Translations under genes and position numbers: made by a program
Notes under the pieces: model-generated
Database searches by the model: none
What the model was told of the DNA's origin: nothing
The model's input: the letters and a program-made list of their open reading frames with translations, nothing else
DNA from: Neoarius graeffei
Lineage: Eukaryota > Chordata > Actinopteri > Siluriformes > Ariidae
Length of the DNA stretch: 64,000 nucleotides
NCBI RefSeq assembly: GCF_027579695.1
Contig: NC_083590.1
Coordinates: 20,218,610-20,282,609 of the forward strand
Direction: 5' to 3'
Part shown: piece after piece, positions 10,798 to 22,638 of the stretch
Numbering within the stretch: position 1 is the first letter of the stretch
Layout: every line of letters starts with the position of its first letter

Positions 10798-11492
10798 TAG
10801 GGCTGGGAATATTAACGCGTTAATCGCGATTAGATTAATGTAAATTGTGATCGCGAATATTTTTTTTAATCGCGATCAGAGTTTACCAGCATTTTCCGCA
10901 CTTCTACCATCCACATGCAGCTCCTCTGGTTGTATTAATTAAACTCATTTTCGGTTAAACGCGCTATTTCGAGTTTGCTAGTCTTTTGTTCCTTCTACGC
11001 ATCCGTAGGCAGCTCGAGCGGAAGCGTGTGGTTTCCATCGAGTCGTTGGCATTGGCATGGAAGGACACACTGTTGTCTTCAGTTTAGTCCTCTTTTGTGA
11101 TGGATAAGCAACGGTTTTCTGGACCTCTGAATGGTTTGTTTGAATTTAAAAAACATCCAGACGGACAAGTCGACAAGACGAGAGTAAAATGCACCCTGTG
11201 TCAAGCAGTAGCCAGTCATTCATTCTTAATACTTGTTTTCCTTTCTCTACACTCTTTTTGAAATAAAAAAGGCCAAAAGATAAATTCTGCTTTTGTCTCT
11301 GTCTTCATTTTATTCCAATTTAAGACACAATGGTCAGAAATACTTTGCATTGTGGGTTTAACTTTAGATTCGAACGGTCTTACTGCAAAATATCAATTTT
11401 ACACATGCAAAGTAAATCAAGATTAATCGCGATTAACTATGAAATTTCTGAGATTAGTTGCGATCAAGAAAATTAATCTTTTGACAGCCCTA
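10798..11492. mobile_element. hAT element remnant (ZBED-like), 8-bp target duplication
   Basis: Ends are TAGGGCTG at both termini (inverted), with subterminal TTAATCGCGATTA motifs. Flanked by ATACGAAG (10790-10797) and ATACGAAT (11493-11500), a hAT-size target duplication with one mismatch. On the plus strand near 11101 a frame starts MDKQRFSGPLNGLFEFKKHP and continues to VKCTLCQAVASH, the first half of a BED-type zinc finger. The rest of the transposase is deleted, so this is a non-autonomous derivative. Confidence 0.8.
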
Positions 11493-11500
11493 ATACGAAT

Positions 11501-12500
11501 CAAACATTTTCCCCCCCATATTAGCTAATTCTGTGGTAAAATCTTAACCCTGTTCTAAAATGCAAAAATTATTAGCAAAGAAAGCTAGAAACAAAATTAA
11601 ACTTTGCCTGGGATGAGAGAAATTATGTACTAAAGTGAGTGTTGTTCATTGTGTGGGTAATTAATTACAAAGTAGTGCCAATATATTTAAATAAATAAAT
11701 TGTTAAGCAATTATCATTATACGAAAGTGTCACATTAACGCTGTTTGTGTATATTTTCAGTCCTAGTCATTGGTCTGTTATAGACAGGCCATGCCTGTCA
11801 GCTTATGTATTTATATAACCACACTCCATTCACATTTACACTGGGGGAATAGATTTATGTATTTATCATAACCCCTGGTGTGTGTATCAGTTCATACTGT
11901 GGCACTGTGAGTAATTATGTCAACTGATTTTCAGTGCATCTCCCTCAGGATATTTAGTAAGGCTGTTTCTGTAGGTCACTGCCATAATCATTTAATCAGT
12001 GTGAGCTCAACTCATTCGTTCTGCCATCAGCCTTATATAAGAACGACTGACAGGATGTTGCTTGTTCACAAACCCTGCTAAAAGAAGCTCACACTGCTCA
12101 CTGATTTGCTAAAATAACTTCAGCTCTGTTCCTCGATCTGTGTTTTGTTTCATTCACTGCTGAAAAACACAATACAGCGTGAAAAATTACTACTGCTGCT
12201 GTACGTCATGCTTCTGTCCCAGTTTACATGGAGAAACTAATTCCACAACCCAAACATACCATCCATTAGCAAAATCTACACTGGAACAAAATCCTCCAAA
12301 AGACTGATGTCAAGAACACTCATTAAACCTGTACAATAGAGAAAATTACAAGTTTTAATGTTATTCATTTATTATTTTTTTTTACAAAAAACAGAAATGG
12401 CAAAAAAAAAAACCCAGATAATTTCCAATCATTATTTTTAAAAGGATTCGAGTGTCATGTTTTATTATTTTGTAACTTTTTCATAATAATAATAATAAAT
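11501..12500. other. Non-coding sequence leading into tandem unit copy 1
   Basis: No convincing gene. From about 12300 it matches 16430-16620, the front part of the AT-rich unit that occurs three times up to 18970. Confidence 0.5.
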
Positions 12501-12712
12501 ATAGCTGCAAGCAGCAATGAGGAAGCCAAGCAGAATATGAGCCTAGTCGTCAGGCTCGCAGAATGCATTTGGGCCAGACAGATGGTCACGAGCACCCACA
12601 AGAAGTTTCATGTCGATATACCATCGTTTGACTGAGATACAAGGTCATTTGCTGTTCGGCGGCTTCACCATCAAATTCGATTGACTGTGATGACTGAAAT
12701 TACTTCAAGTGT

Positions 12713-12758
<46 letters not shown>

Positions 12759-14184
12759 AAAAGACTGCTGACATATGAGCTCAATGACATATGAGCCAAA
12801 ACATATTTTGTATAGTTATAGCGCCCCCTAACGGCCAATGTGCACCAAATTTGGTATGGGCCCTTGGGGAGGGGTGGGGCATAATCCCACCAAGTTTTTT
12901 TAAGAAATGTCAAAGGGCTGCCGAGATATGAGCTCACTTCCTGTTTGATGTCTTCGCCGCTGAGTTTCATTGGCTGCTGCGGCCAAAGAGTTTTAAAATT
13001 TCAAAAGACTGAGGATAACTTTTGTGCGGCTTGGTCCAATGATGGTATCAACCAAGTCTGGGCAAATTTGGTCAAAAATTGAGGGAGGAGTAGCAATTTA
13101 AATGATTTTAACAAAATTCAAAATGGCGGAAAATCTACCAGGTGCAATATGACAACATGGGGTGCGTTGGATTCGGTCTGACCAATGGATTCCAGCGATA
13201 CTAAGATTTTGACAATCAGCCGTACGGTTCAAAAGTAACAAGCAGAAATGTACTTCCAACTTTGACCTGTTGGTGGCGCTAGAGAGTTTGAGGTGGTGAT
13301 CTGAAATTTGCTGACAGGAACCTTGAGGCAGCCTAGAATCAGTGTGCCAAATTTCTCAACCTCTCGCCAGATGGTTCTATGGGTTGCCATAGAATTTCAT
13401 TGATTTTAACAAAATTCAAAATGGCGGAAAATCCTCAAGGCAGAATATGACGTGATATGGACCGATGGATTCCAGAGATAGTTGAACTTTGTTTCTACCC
13501 AAAACGCATCATGAGATACGAGCCAAAAGTCATTTTTCCTAGTTATAGCGCCCCCTAGCGGCCAATTTGTTCCAATTTTTTGTGGGCCTTTGTGAAGGGG
13601 TGGGGCATAATGCCACCAAGTTTCGTCAAGATAGCCCAAAGGGCCGCCGAGATATGAGCGCACTTCCTGTTTTGCGTCTGCGCAGCCAAATTTGATTGGC
13701 TGCCACGGCCAAATGCTTATGAAATTCAAAACACTGGGTATAAATTTTGTGCAGGTTGGTCCAATTATGCTATCTTCCAAGTTTGGGAGAAATAGCATTT
13801 TAATTGATTTTCACAAAATTCAAAATGGCGGGAAAACTATATGGGCGGAAAATGACGTCATGGGGTGCATTGGATTCGTCTTGGCCCAAGGATTCCAGGG
13901 ATACCAAGTTTTTGAAAAGCGGACCAACAGTTCAAAAGTTACAAGCAGAAATGTACCTGCGACTTTGACCTGTTGGTGGCGCTACAGGGTTTGAGGTCGA
14001 GGCCTGAAATTTGCTGAGAGGAATGTTGAGACTGTCTAGAATCAGTGTGCCAAATTTCACAACTTTTTACCAGACGGTTCTATGGGCTGCCATAGACTTG
14101 CAGAGGCGGAAGTGGACTGAATAATAATAAGAAGAAACAATAGAATCACTATGGGTGCCTTCGCAGCTTCGCTGCTTGGCCCCC
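12501..14184. mobile_element. Teleost interspersed repeat with two internal modules
   Basis: Starts ATAGCTGCAAGCAGCAATGA and ends with GCAGCTTCGCTGCTTGGCCC. It lies inside a TAA-repeat tract of tandem unit copy 1. It contains two diverged modules: GCGCCCCCTAACGGCC at about 12820 and again at 13547, and TGACCTGTTGGTGGCGCTA at 13263 and 13967. A (TG)n tract lies at about 12720-12757. The layout fits a non-autonomous element seen widely in fish; I cannot assign the superfamily. Open frames across it are chance. Confidence 0.65.
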
Positions 14185-14785
14185 AATAATAATGTCAAGG
14201 TGAGTGAACACATTTAAAAAAAATTATTAAAAAACAATTGAAAGAAGAAAAAAAAACACACACCACCACCAAATTTAGCTTTACTGAGTAATGGACTAAG
14301 CTACACATACCCAATCATCATTCATTTAAGCGAGCTAGCACTCAGTGCCTGGACCCTAAATAAAAACTAGTGCTCTAGCTCGATGTTCCTGGACTTAATC
14401 AGACTTAGGCAAATAAAAAAATATCACAAACATAAAATCAATCAATGATAAATGCAGGTGTTTACATTTCATAGAAAGGGAAAAAAAAACAACCAACAGA
14501 AAAGACAAACAATAGTGTCAAGGTTTACCAAATGAAACACATCCAGATAATGGATAAAAGGATCCAAAAATGAATGTACAAGACAAAAACCCATGACCAA
14601 AAAAACCTAACCCTACACACACACACACACACTCACTATCTAGACACACACAACACAGAAACCCATCATGACTGCTTAATTTCGTTGTACTTGTTACAAT
14701 GACAAATAAGAGATTCTGATTTAAAAGGATTTGAGTATCATTTTATTTTGTAAGTTTTTCAACTAAGTAAAATAGTTAATAATAA

Positions 14786-15720
14786 CAGGGATGTGATTTG
14801 GGGCTGGTGAAATTATCTGAAAATTTTAGCCGGGGGTCTGGGGGCCGCAGGCCCCCAGCTGGTCCAGGGCAGCGGCCTGGTGGGGGGACAAGGGGGGAAG
14901 CCCCCCGAAGCTCCTGGGTTCTGGGGTTTCCTGACTTAAAAATTGTACTAAAATGGCAAGCAAACACACAAGAAAAAACTTGTCATGATTAACAAATTCA
15001 AGCCAATATCATGGTCAACATGCAACTCTGACACACACACACACACACACACAAACACTCTCTTGCTCACTCACTCTCACTCACACACACTCTCTCTCTC
15101 TCTCTCACTCACTCACACACACCCCAAAGAACCAGCGCGAGCAGGGCCCGCTAACCCCGCGCCTTGTGACGTAATTCGCCCCGAGGCGAGCCGCGGTTTT
15201 TCTCCAACCATTCCTAGCGGAACTTTTTTTTTTTCACTATTCTGTCAATTTCTTTAACTCGATTTGCATCTTTACGCCTCGATCACGGAGGCTGCCATCT
15301 TTCAACTCTTTGTTTGAAGCGAGCTTACGTACAGCTATCCAACAAGCGCGTTCATTGGTTGTTACAGAGCGATGAGCCAATCACGTAACTCGTTTCATCT
15401 CATTGCGGTAATTACGTCATTTACGCAATTACGTCATTGAGATGAAACGAGGTACGTGATTGGCTCATCGCTCTGTAACAACCAATGAACGCGCTTGTTA
15501 GATAGCTGTACGTAAGCTCGCTTCAAACAAAGAGTTGAAAGATGGCAGCCTCCGTGATCGAGGCGTAAAGATGCAAATCCGAGGCTGCCATCTTTCAAAC
15601 AAAGTCGGAACGAATAGGATACGAATGTGGATGAGGGAAAAATCGGAAAAAAAATTTTTCTTCAAGTTTTGAGGTGAAAAAAGCGAAATTCCGCGAATTC
15701 GCGGAAAAATCACATCCCTG
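14786..15720. mobile_element. hAT-like element with CAGGGATGTGATTT ends
   Basis: Terminal inverted repeats are CAGGGATGTGATTT at both ends. It inserted in a TAA-repeat tract, so the target duplication cannot be resolved. The interior holds a G-rich segment, (CA)n tracts and a large inverted repeat (15261-15580). No transposase frame. Confidence 0.7.
15261..15580. repeat. Long near-perfect inverted repeat
   Basis: Arms of about 142 bp (15261-15402 and 15438-15580) pair with only a few mismatches around a 35-bp spacer that itself repeats AATTACGTCAT. Transcribed, it would form a long hairpin. It lies wholly inside the element at 14786-15720. Confidence 0.9.
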
Positions 15721-16189
15721 TAATAATAATAATAATAATAATAATGTCAATGTAAGTGAACACATTCAAAAAACCCAAAACCATTAAAAAACAATTAACT
15801 GGAAAAAAAAAACCACACACCACCACCAAATTTAGCTTTACTGAGTAATAAACTAAGCTACACATACCCAATCATCATTCATTTAAGCAAGCTAGCACTC
15901 AGTGCCTGGACCCTAAATAAAAACTCGTGCTCTAGCTCGATATGCTTGGACTTTATCAGACTTGTGTAAATAAAGAAATATCACAAATATAATAAAATAA
16001 AATCAATTTCTGATAAATACAGGTGTTTACATTTCATAGAAAGGGAAAAAAACAACAAACAGAAAAGACAAACAATAGTGTCAAGGTTTACCAAATGAAA
16101 CACATCAAGATAATGGATAAAAGGATGCAAAAATGAATGTACAAGACAAACAACAACCCATGACAAAAAAAAGAACAAAAAACCCCAAC

Positions 16190-16190
<1 letters not shown>

Positions 16191-16237
<47 letters not shown>
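16191..16237. repeat. (TA)n microsatellite
   Basis: Uninterrupted TA dinucleotides. A short sequence just after it (16240-16287) recurs inverted at about 19383-19430. Confidence 0.9.
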
Positions 16238-16240
<3 letters not shown>

Positions 16241-16609
16241 CACGCTCATGATGGGTTTCTGTGGGGTGTGTCTAGTTAGTGTTTATATATATATATATTT
16301 GGTGAGGAGTTTTACAGTATATTGATGTAAATTACACACTGCTTCATTGCTTTTGTATTTACAGTTTTTTTATGTCATGATTTTACATAAATTCACTGTT
16401 AATTCTACGGACATTTTTTACAGTGAAGAGCACTCATTAAATTAGTCAATAAACCTGTACAACAGGGAAAATTACAAGTTTTAATAAATGTTATTCTTTT
16501 ATTATTTTTTACAAAACAGAAATGGAAAAAAAACCCCAGATAATTTACAATCATTATTTTTAAAAGGATTTGAGTATCATTTTATTTTGTAACTTTAACT
16601 AAGTAAAAT

Positions 16610-16649
<40 letters not shown>

Positions 16650-16763
16650 GGTAAGTGAACACATTCAAAAAACCAAAACCATTAAAAAACAATTAACTGA
16701 AAAAAAAAACAAAAAAACAACACACACACACCACCACCACCAACAACAAATTTAGCTTTACTG

Positions 16764-18628
16764 GGCCCTGTACTACGAAGCGGGTTTTCTGGCTTACCAG
16801 GGTAACTTCGAGAGTAACTTGATCACGTGCAGCGTAACTTCCCGATTAACCCATACTACGAAAGTTGGCTATGTTCAAACCGAGGTATGCTGCCATGGCA
16901 ACTTACGCTGCATCTCAAACCTGCTCGTCTCAGGTTATGTTCTTGGTTAACCCGAGGTTTCCGATTAACCACACCCTTTTTAAACACCACCTCTCCACCG
17001 ACATTTCCTCTAGAGACAATGCCAGCGTACCTGGATGACCCGTGCGATATCGGAGCGCAGATTAGAGATGGGATTTATGGCTCTTTGATGGGATCCGCAT
17101 CTTTGTGATCCGTTCTTTGAAAAGAGCCGTTCAAAAGCCTGGCTCATTTGGCTCTTTTTAAATATTTATTCAGTTTTAAGAAGCCAGCGTCTAAAGAAGC
17201 CAGATCCCTCTGCTTAGACAGTGACATCAATATTTCTGGACATACCTTTTATATAAAGCAACCTAGACTTACATTATTGTAACCCCTAAACGCTCATAAA
17301 TAACCATTAAAAAACAATGAGGGCTTCAATGAATGTCCATGCAGAACGGCTTTTCTGTAAAAAAAAAAAAAAAGAACCCACCCAAGAGCATAGTTACCAA
17401 GAACGCAAGAATATTTTATAAAAAAAAAAACACTTGTTTTACAAAAATATTTAAGTCTGAGATACAAAATAGATACAACTACAATAAATATAACACAAGA
17501 ACTAGTTATCACACGAACATTTTAATAGAAAAACAAACTTTCTATATTAAAAATATTGAAATTGTAACAAAAATAGATACAACTAAACAGTCAGATAAAT
17601 AGATAAAGTTATAACAAGAACACAAGATTATTTTAATAGGAAAAAACAAACTATTAATGCAAAAAATATTATTAGAAAAATAGATACAACTAGACAAACA
17701 GATAAATAAATAAAATACACAAAAATAGAACAAACAAAATGACGATAGAATAAATTAAATGAACATCCGTGCAAAGTAGCTTTCCCACAATATTATCATT
17801 AATATCACACAACAACATTATAAACTATATACAAAACAATTTGAACTATTAGGCAAACAGATAAAACTTGAATAAATGAAAGGCAAATGAATGCTTGCTT
17901 GCACGCGCGCACACACCATTATGAATGATGTTTTTATATTTCATTTTCACCTGTTGCCAGGTGCGTTTGGCACTGCTGTTGCCTCTGAAATGTTCACAGG
18001 ACATACACCAACTTAGTCAAAGGGACTGAACAGTCAGTCATCCTAATTCATGTGACTCTGTGCACATATCAGCTTAAGTAGGCTACTCCATGAATTTACC
18101 ATACCAAATTTTATTCAGGATTTTTCGGACATTAAACAAGCTATATATGACTGGGGCCACGTCGAAGGACCAGTTTCTGTGACTTGTGATTGATCATGAA
18201 GCTTTCTCTCACCCTATACTTCTGTTCTGGAACATGTAGAAGGGAGAATGTACTTGCGCATTTACCCGATTGGCAATTCGTTGCCAGCATGCTTGCCGCT
18301 CCTTATTGGCAGCCGCTGTGTTAGATTTTGCTCTTAATGTTGTTTTGAACTCCTCGTAGCTTTGCATTCTGCCAGCGCATTCTTCCTCCGTGAAGTGCGG
18401 CGACCGTGCCATTGTGAACAGTGGGGATTTGCGCTGATAACCTCCCCTTTAACGTGAACGCGCATTAACCCTGATTAGGTTAAACCAGGTTCAACAAATC
18501 AACTTCATAACTGGCGTCGTAGTACCGTTTAACCCCAAACAAGATAACCAGGCTTTGTCAACCCCGGTTTAGCGGGGGAACCCTGGGTTACTTCTGGGTA
18601 GGTTAACCTCCGTTCGTAGTACAGGGCC
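16764..18628. mobile_element. PIF-Harbinger element remnant, CTG target duplication
   Basis: Terminal inverted repeats GGCCCTGTACTACGAA are identical for 16 bp at both ends, and the element is flanked by CTG (16761-16763 and 18629-18631). The paralogous units at 14280 and 15837 show the empty site. It carries a fragment of a transposase-like N-terminus (MPAYLDDPCDIGAQI, about 17020) on plus and a Myb/SANT-like frame at 18209-18412 on minus, the two-gene arrangement known for Harbinger. The middle is replaced by unrelated sequence starting with a hAT-like end (TAGAGATGGGATTTATGGC at about 17063). Confidence 0.85.
18209..18412 (-). pseudogene. Harbinger Myb/SANT-like DNA-binding protein, first exon
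   Basis: This is the accessory gene of PIF-Harbinger elements, whose product binds DNA and helps bring the transposase to the ends and the nucleus. The frame starts MARSPHFTEEECAGRMQSYE and continues to CWQRIANRVNAQ. The spacing of aromatic and Trp residues (F-T-x-E-E, then W-x-x-I-A-x-x-V-N) matches the trihelix Myb/SANT-like domain of this family. The domain ends at a possible GT donor after NAQ; the residues after that look like intron read-through. No further exon was found, so this is a remnant within a decayed element. The start is the only ATG before the domain. Confidence 0.6.
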
Positions 18629-18993
18629 CTGAGTAATAAACTAAGCTACACATACCCAATCATCTAAAGCGAGCTAGCACTCAGTGCCTGGACCCTAAAT
18701 AAAAACTAGTGCTCTAGCTCGATGTGCCTGGACTTAATCAGACTTACGCAAATAAAAAAATATCACAAACATAAAATAAAATCAATTTTTGATAAATACA
18801 GGTGTTTACATTTCATAGAAAGGGAAAAAACAACAAACAGAAAAGACAAACAATAGTGTCAAGGTTTACCAAATGAAACACATCGAGATAATGGATAAAA
18901 GGATGCAAAAATGAATGTACAAGACAAACAACAACCCATGACAAAAAAAAAGAACAAAAAAACCATATATATATATATACACATACACACACA

Positions 18994-19177
18994 CAGAGGT
19001 GGTAAAAGTCCTGCTTAGGTTTTCCTTCTGCCTGTGCTCTCAACACAGGTGATTTCACCAATTAGCTCATCAACCTGGCTTAGGGGATGTGGTAATTAGG
19101 ATCAGCTGGTTCATTGAATTGGCTGGAGCAAAAATGTGGCACGGTTTTTACTTTCTGCACCCGGGTTTTTCCACCTC

Positions 19178-19179
<2 letters not shown>
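18994..19179. mobile_element. Short hAT-type MITE
   Basis: Terminal inverted repeat CAGAGGTGG(T/A)AAAA at both ends over 186 bp, lying between (CA/TG)n and (TA)n tracts that hide any target duplication. No coding capacity. Confidence 0.7.
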
Positions 19180-19182
<3 letters not shown>

Positions 19183-19237
<55 letters not shown>

Positions 19238-19314
19238 GTGGTAATTGGATGGTATGTTTGGTCTGTGGGACAGAAGCATGACTTACAGCAGTGAGTATTA
19301 TATATAGAGAGGTG

Positions 19315-19382
<68 letters not shown>
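19183..19382. repeat. Two (TA)n tracts with a spacer
   Basis: TA dinucleotide runs at about 19183-19234 and 19317-19382, separated by about 80 bp of non-repetitive sequence. Frames reading as alternating Tyr-Ile are artefacts of the repeat. Confidence 0.9.
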
Positions 19383-19386
<4 letters not shown>

Positions 19387-20850
19387 ACACTAACTAGACA
19401 CACACCCCACAGAAACCCATCATGAGCGTGTGCAGGCTGTTAGTGTTGATCAGAGTGAATGCTAAATCTCTCTCTCCTGTATTGTTATCTGATGATTTAC
19501 TCCGAGTCATATCACAAGGGAGTGATGTAAAATATCTCAACCCAACACCCACCATCAATCACAACGCACAGACAGCACACTGTTCACTGTGTCAGAGATT
19601 TGATCAGAATAGTCAGTGAGGCTTTACTGCCTCCTAATGGCTGAATAAAAACATTAATAACTGACAATATTTCATCTGGGAGTGAGCTTTGCTTCATAGA
19701 CCAGTAAAAAGACATGACATAGCAAGCACAGTAATACAATATGACCTTCCTAATGCTTCATATACACCTTCCTCAAAGAGCTTCTATCATTCACAGGCCT
19801 AGAAATTCATATATTTTTTCACCAGCCAGCCGGACTAGTTACCTTCCAAAGTAACTCGCCAAACAGAAAATCAACTCGCCAAAATTTGTTCATGTATGAA
19901 TTTTACTTCTGTCAAAAAGAACACAAAAGACCATTGTTCATGACTAATGTGCATTTATTTCAAGACCCGAGTATTTTGATACTGTTGTTAAATACATAAA
20001 TGAGAACACAGAGCACCATAATATAATATCAACAAATAATAATATAATGGAAAACTTGTCAACTTGGTGTATGAGTACTGAAAACAAATATACTTACTTA
20101 TCATGACTATCGCACCCAAAATATGTCCAACATGCTTTCTGTATTTAACCATGAGAGAGAAATCATTAGGAGCTTCATATTGACTAGGAATCAACTTGAA
20201 AAAAAAATTAATTATTCCATAAAAATCGTATCGCAGCCAAGGCCTACCCTGCTCCCACGTTTGCTTATAAGTCCTTTGTCGTTTCTCCTTCTCGTATGCT
20301 TTATCGGCGGCCTTTTTCTCCTCTTCAGACCGAGGTCACTTTGTCCCCGTCTCTGGCGGTTTCTGTACACCTTTCAGAAAATTCCACATTGCAGCGTAGC
20401 TTTGGCAGATGTAGATGTAAACAACAACAAAAACATGTGTTTAAACGGGCGATAATGTGGCCACATCTATTGAATTTGATAACATGATTACCGCGATTGT
20501 GGCAGGATAGCTACAGCAGCGGAGAAGACGGAGGTATGGGGCGCCGTTTCCGTGAATGTTTTATTTAACACGAGAAGGCTATCTATGTAATGTTAGCATG
20601 GCACCGTTAGGATCAAACGACAACCTTGTGAACTTTTGTCTCCAATAACATAATTATTACACAGTTAATTCCAAGCCATGAGTAGCTCCTAGCCTCCTTA
20701 GCTGCAACCCTAACGCAAATCTCTATTTTCTACCAGCTGCCGGTCGCTGCACCAGCGGACTGGAGAGAGAGAAGAACTCTTGTGTCAAAGTCGGTAATAG
20801 TGTGTCCCCTTGTGGCTGGTTGTTGTGGTCATCTGGAATTTGCAAATTAG
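19383..20850. mobile_element. Decayed hAT-like sequence with a transposase N-terminal trace
   Basis: On the minus strand around 20395-20200 a trace reads MWNFLKGVQKPPETGTK, and after a frame break SEEEKKAADKAYEKEK and then WEQGRPWLRYDF, resembling the N-terminal region of hAT-derived transposases. A hAT-like end may lie at about 19797 (CCTAGAAATTCATAT). The partner end was not found. The remainder (19440-19790 and 20500-20850) shows nothing recognisable. Confidence 0.35.
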
Positions 20851-21227
20851 TCTCATCTCATCTCATTATCTCTAGCCGCTTTATCCTTCTACAGGGTCGC
20901 AGGCAAGCTGGAGCCTATCCCAGCTGACTACGGGCGAAAGGCGGGGTACACCCTGGACAAGTCGCCAGGTCATCACAGGGCTGACACATAGACACAGACA
21001 ACCATTCACACTCTCATTCACACCTACGGTCAATTTAGAGTCACCAGTTAACCTAACCTGCATGTCTTTGGACTGTGGGGGAAACCGGAGCACCCGGAGG
21101 AAACCCACGCAGACACGGGGAGAACATGCAAACTCCACACAGAAAGGCCCTCGCCGGCCCCGGGGCTCGAACCCAGGACCTTCTTGCTGTGAGGCGACAG
21201 CGCTAACCACTACACCACCGTGCCGCC
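20851..21227 (-). repeat. tRNA-derived SINE (copy 4)
   Basis: Full-length, reverse orientation. Flanked by TGCAAATTAG (20841-20850) and TGCAAATCAG (21228-21237), a 10-bp target duplication with one mismatch. Confidence 0.92.
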
Positions 21228-21259
21228 TGCAAATCAGTTATTATGCATATTAAATTATT

Positions 21260-21870
21260 TGCATATTAGCTAAATATTTAGTTTCAGCAGAAACATTTAG
21301 ATTCAACATTTAGATTTAACATTTAGATATAACATTTAGATATAACATTTAGATTTAGATTTAACATTTAGATTTAACATTTAGATTTAATATTTAAATA
21401 TAGATTTAACATTTAGATTTAACATTGGGCGGCACGGTGGTGTAGTGCTTAGCGCTGTCGCCTCACAGCAAGAAGGTCCGGGTTCGAGCCCCGTGGCCGG
21501 CGAGGGCCTTTCTGTGTGGAGTTTGCATGTTCTCCCCGTGTCCGCGTGGGTTTCCTCTGGGTGCTCCGGTTTCCCCCACAGTCCAAAGACATGCAGGTTA
21601 GGTTAACTGGTGACTCTAAATTGACCGTAGGTGTGAATGTGAGTGTGAATGGTTGTCTGTGTCTATGTGTCAGCCCTGTGATGACCTGGCGACTTGTCCA
21701 GGGTGTACCCCGCCTTTCGCCCGTAGTCAGCTGGGATAGGCTCCAGCTTGCCTGCGACCCTGTAGAAGGATAAAGCGGCTAGAGATAATGTGATGTGTGT
21801 GTGATATATTTACATTTAGGTTTAACATTTAACATTTATTTGTAACATTTAACATTTAGATATAACTATT
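21260..21870. repeat. AT-rich minisatellite (AACATTTAGATTT units), split by a SINE
   Basis: Short units of AACATTTAGATTT and variants run from about 21290 to 21426 and resume at about 21820-21870. A SINE (21427-21795) is inserted in the array. Confidence 0.8.
21427..21795 (+). repeat. tRNA-derived SINE (copy 5)
   Basis: Full-length copy with intact A and B boxes, inserted inside the AACATTTAGATTT minisatellite. The tail is altered to GATAATGTGATGTGTGTG. Confidence 0.9.
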
Positions 21871-22000
21871 TAAAATATCTCTAAGATGACAAATATTGTT
21901 ATAAATGTGCAAAAACGGGAGTCTGAAAAATTCACACCGTTTTTAAAACACTGTTTTAAGCTAAATGTGACAAAATGTTGCTGAAATTTTCAGCACGGAC

Positions 22001-22352
22001 ATGCTTTACAAACGGCGCCCCATGCCGAAACCAAAGACATCCTTTAAAAATGCTTGGTGCTTAGAGCATCGTTTTGTCAGCAAGAGCCAAAAAGGAGAAC
22101 ACTTCGCCTTCTGCAAGCTCTGTCGCATTGACATTGATGTGGGGAGCAGAGGGAAAGGTGCGATAGACAGACACGCGGACACAGACCGCCACAGAGAGAA
22201 TGCCAGCAGTCATCTTTAGCATCATTTTTTGCCCCAGCTCTACCAACCCCAATCGATGACAAAACCACTGCTGTTGAGCTGACTAAATTGTTCCACACCA
22301 TTAAACACCATCACTCGTACAGGAGTTTAGACTGCTCTGCAAAAGTTGACAG
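22001..22352 (+). pseudogene. hAT-type zinc-finger exon remnant
   Basis: The frame includes KTSFKNAWCLEHRFVSKS, FAFCKLCRIDID and GAIDRHADTDRHRE. The C-x2-C then H-x5-H spacing and order match the N-terminal zinc finger of a hAT-like transposase family common in fish. The first frame stops at 22219, and a second frame carries on with SLASFFAPALPTPIDD and KLFHTIKHHHSYRSLDCSAK up to a GTAAGG donor at about 22353. So it has one frame break, and no following exon was found. It lies just upstream of another hAT (22639-24643). It could belong to a host gene derived from such an element, but the break argues for a dead transposon. Confidence 0.5.
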
Positions 22353-22638
22353 GTAAGGTTATAGGCCAAATGTAAATGACATGGTTGACTGTCATTTTTC
22401 ATGTTTTTCTTTTTGATATTTTTTTTGGATGGGCATAAATGAACACAACAATGTTTTGTTTTTAGTTTAGTTCCTGTGGATAAGCCAAGGCCAGTATAGT
22501 AGGCTAAATGACAGGAGGCCTACATGTTTCTTGACTCATTTTTCGATTTTTCTTTTTTTTTTTCTTTTTGATGGTCATTTTCAAGTGAATAAATATGTTG
22601 GCCTATGGCATGGCAAAGACTGTTTTTTCAGTGTCTAT

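Larger units (their letters stand above)
12300..18970. repeat. Three tandem copies of an AT-rich unit, each interrupted by a transposon
   Basis: A unit marked by TTAGCTTTACTGAGTAAT, GAGCTAGCACTCAGTGCCTG and CAAGGTTTACCAAATGAAAC occurs at about 14190-14640, 15720-16190 and 16620-16763 plus 18629-18970. Copy 1 is split by the 12501-14184 repeat, copy 2 by the element at 14786-15720, and copy 3 by the Harbinger at 16764-18628. The uninterrupted copies define the empty sites. The unit shows no coding capacity. Confidence 0.8.
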
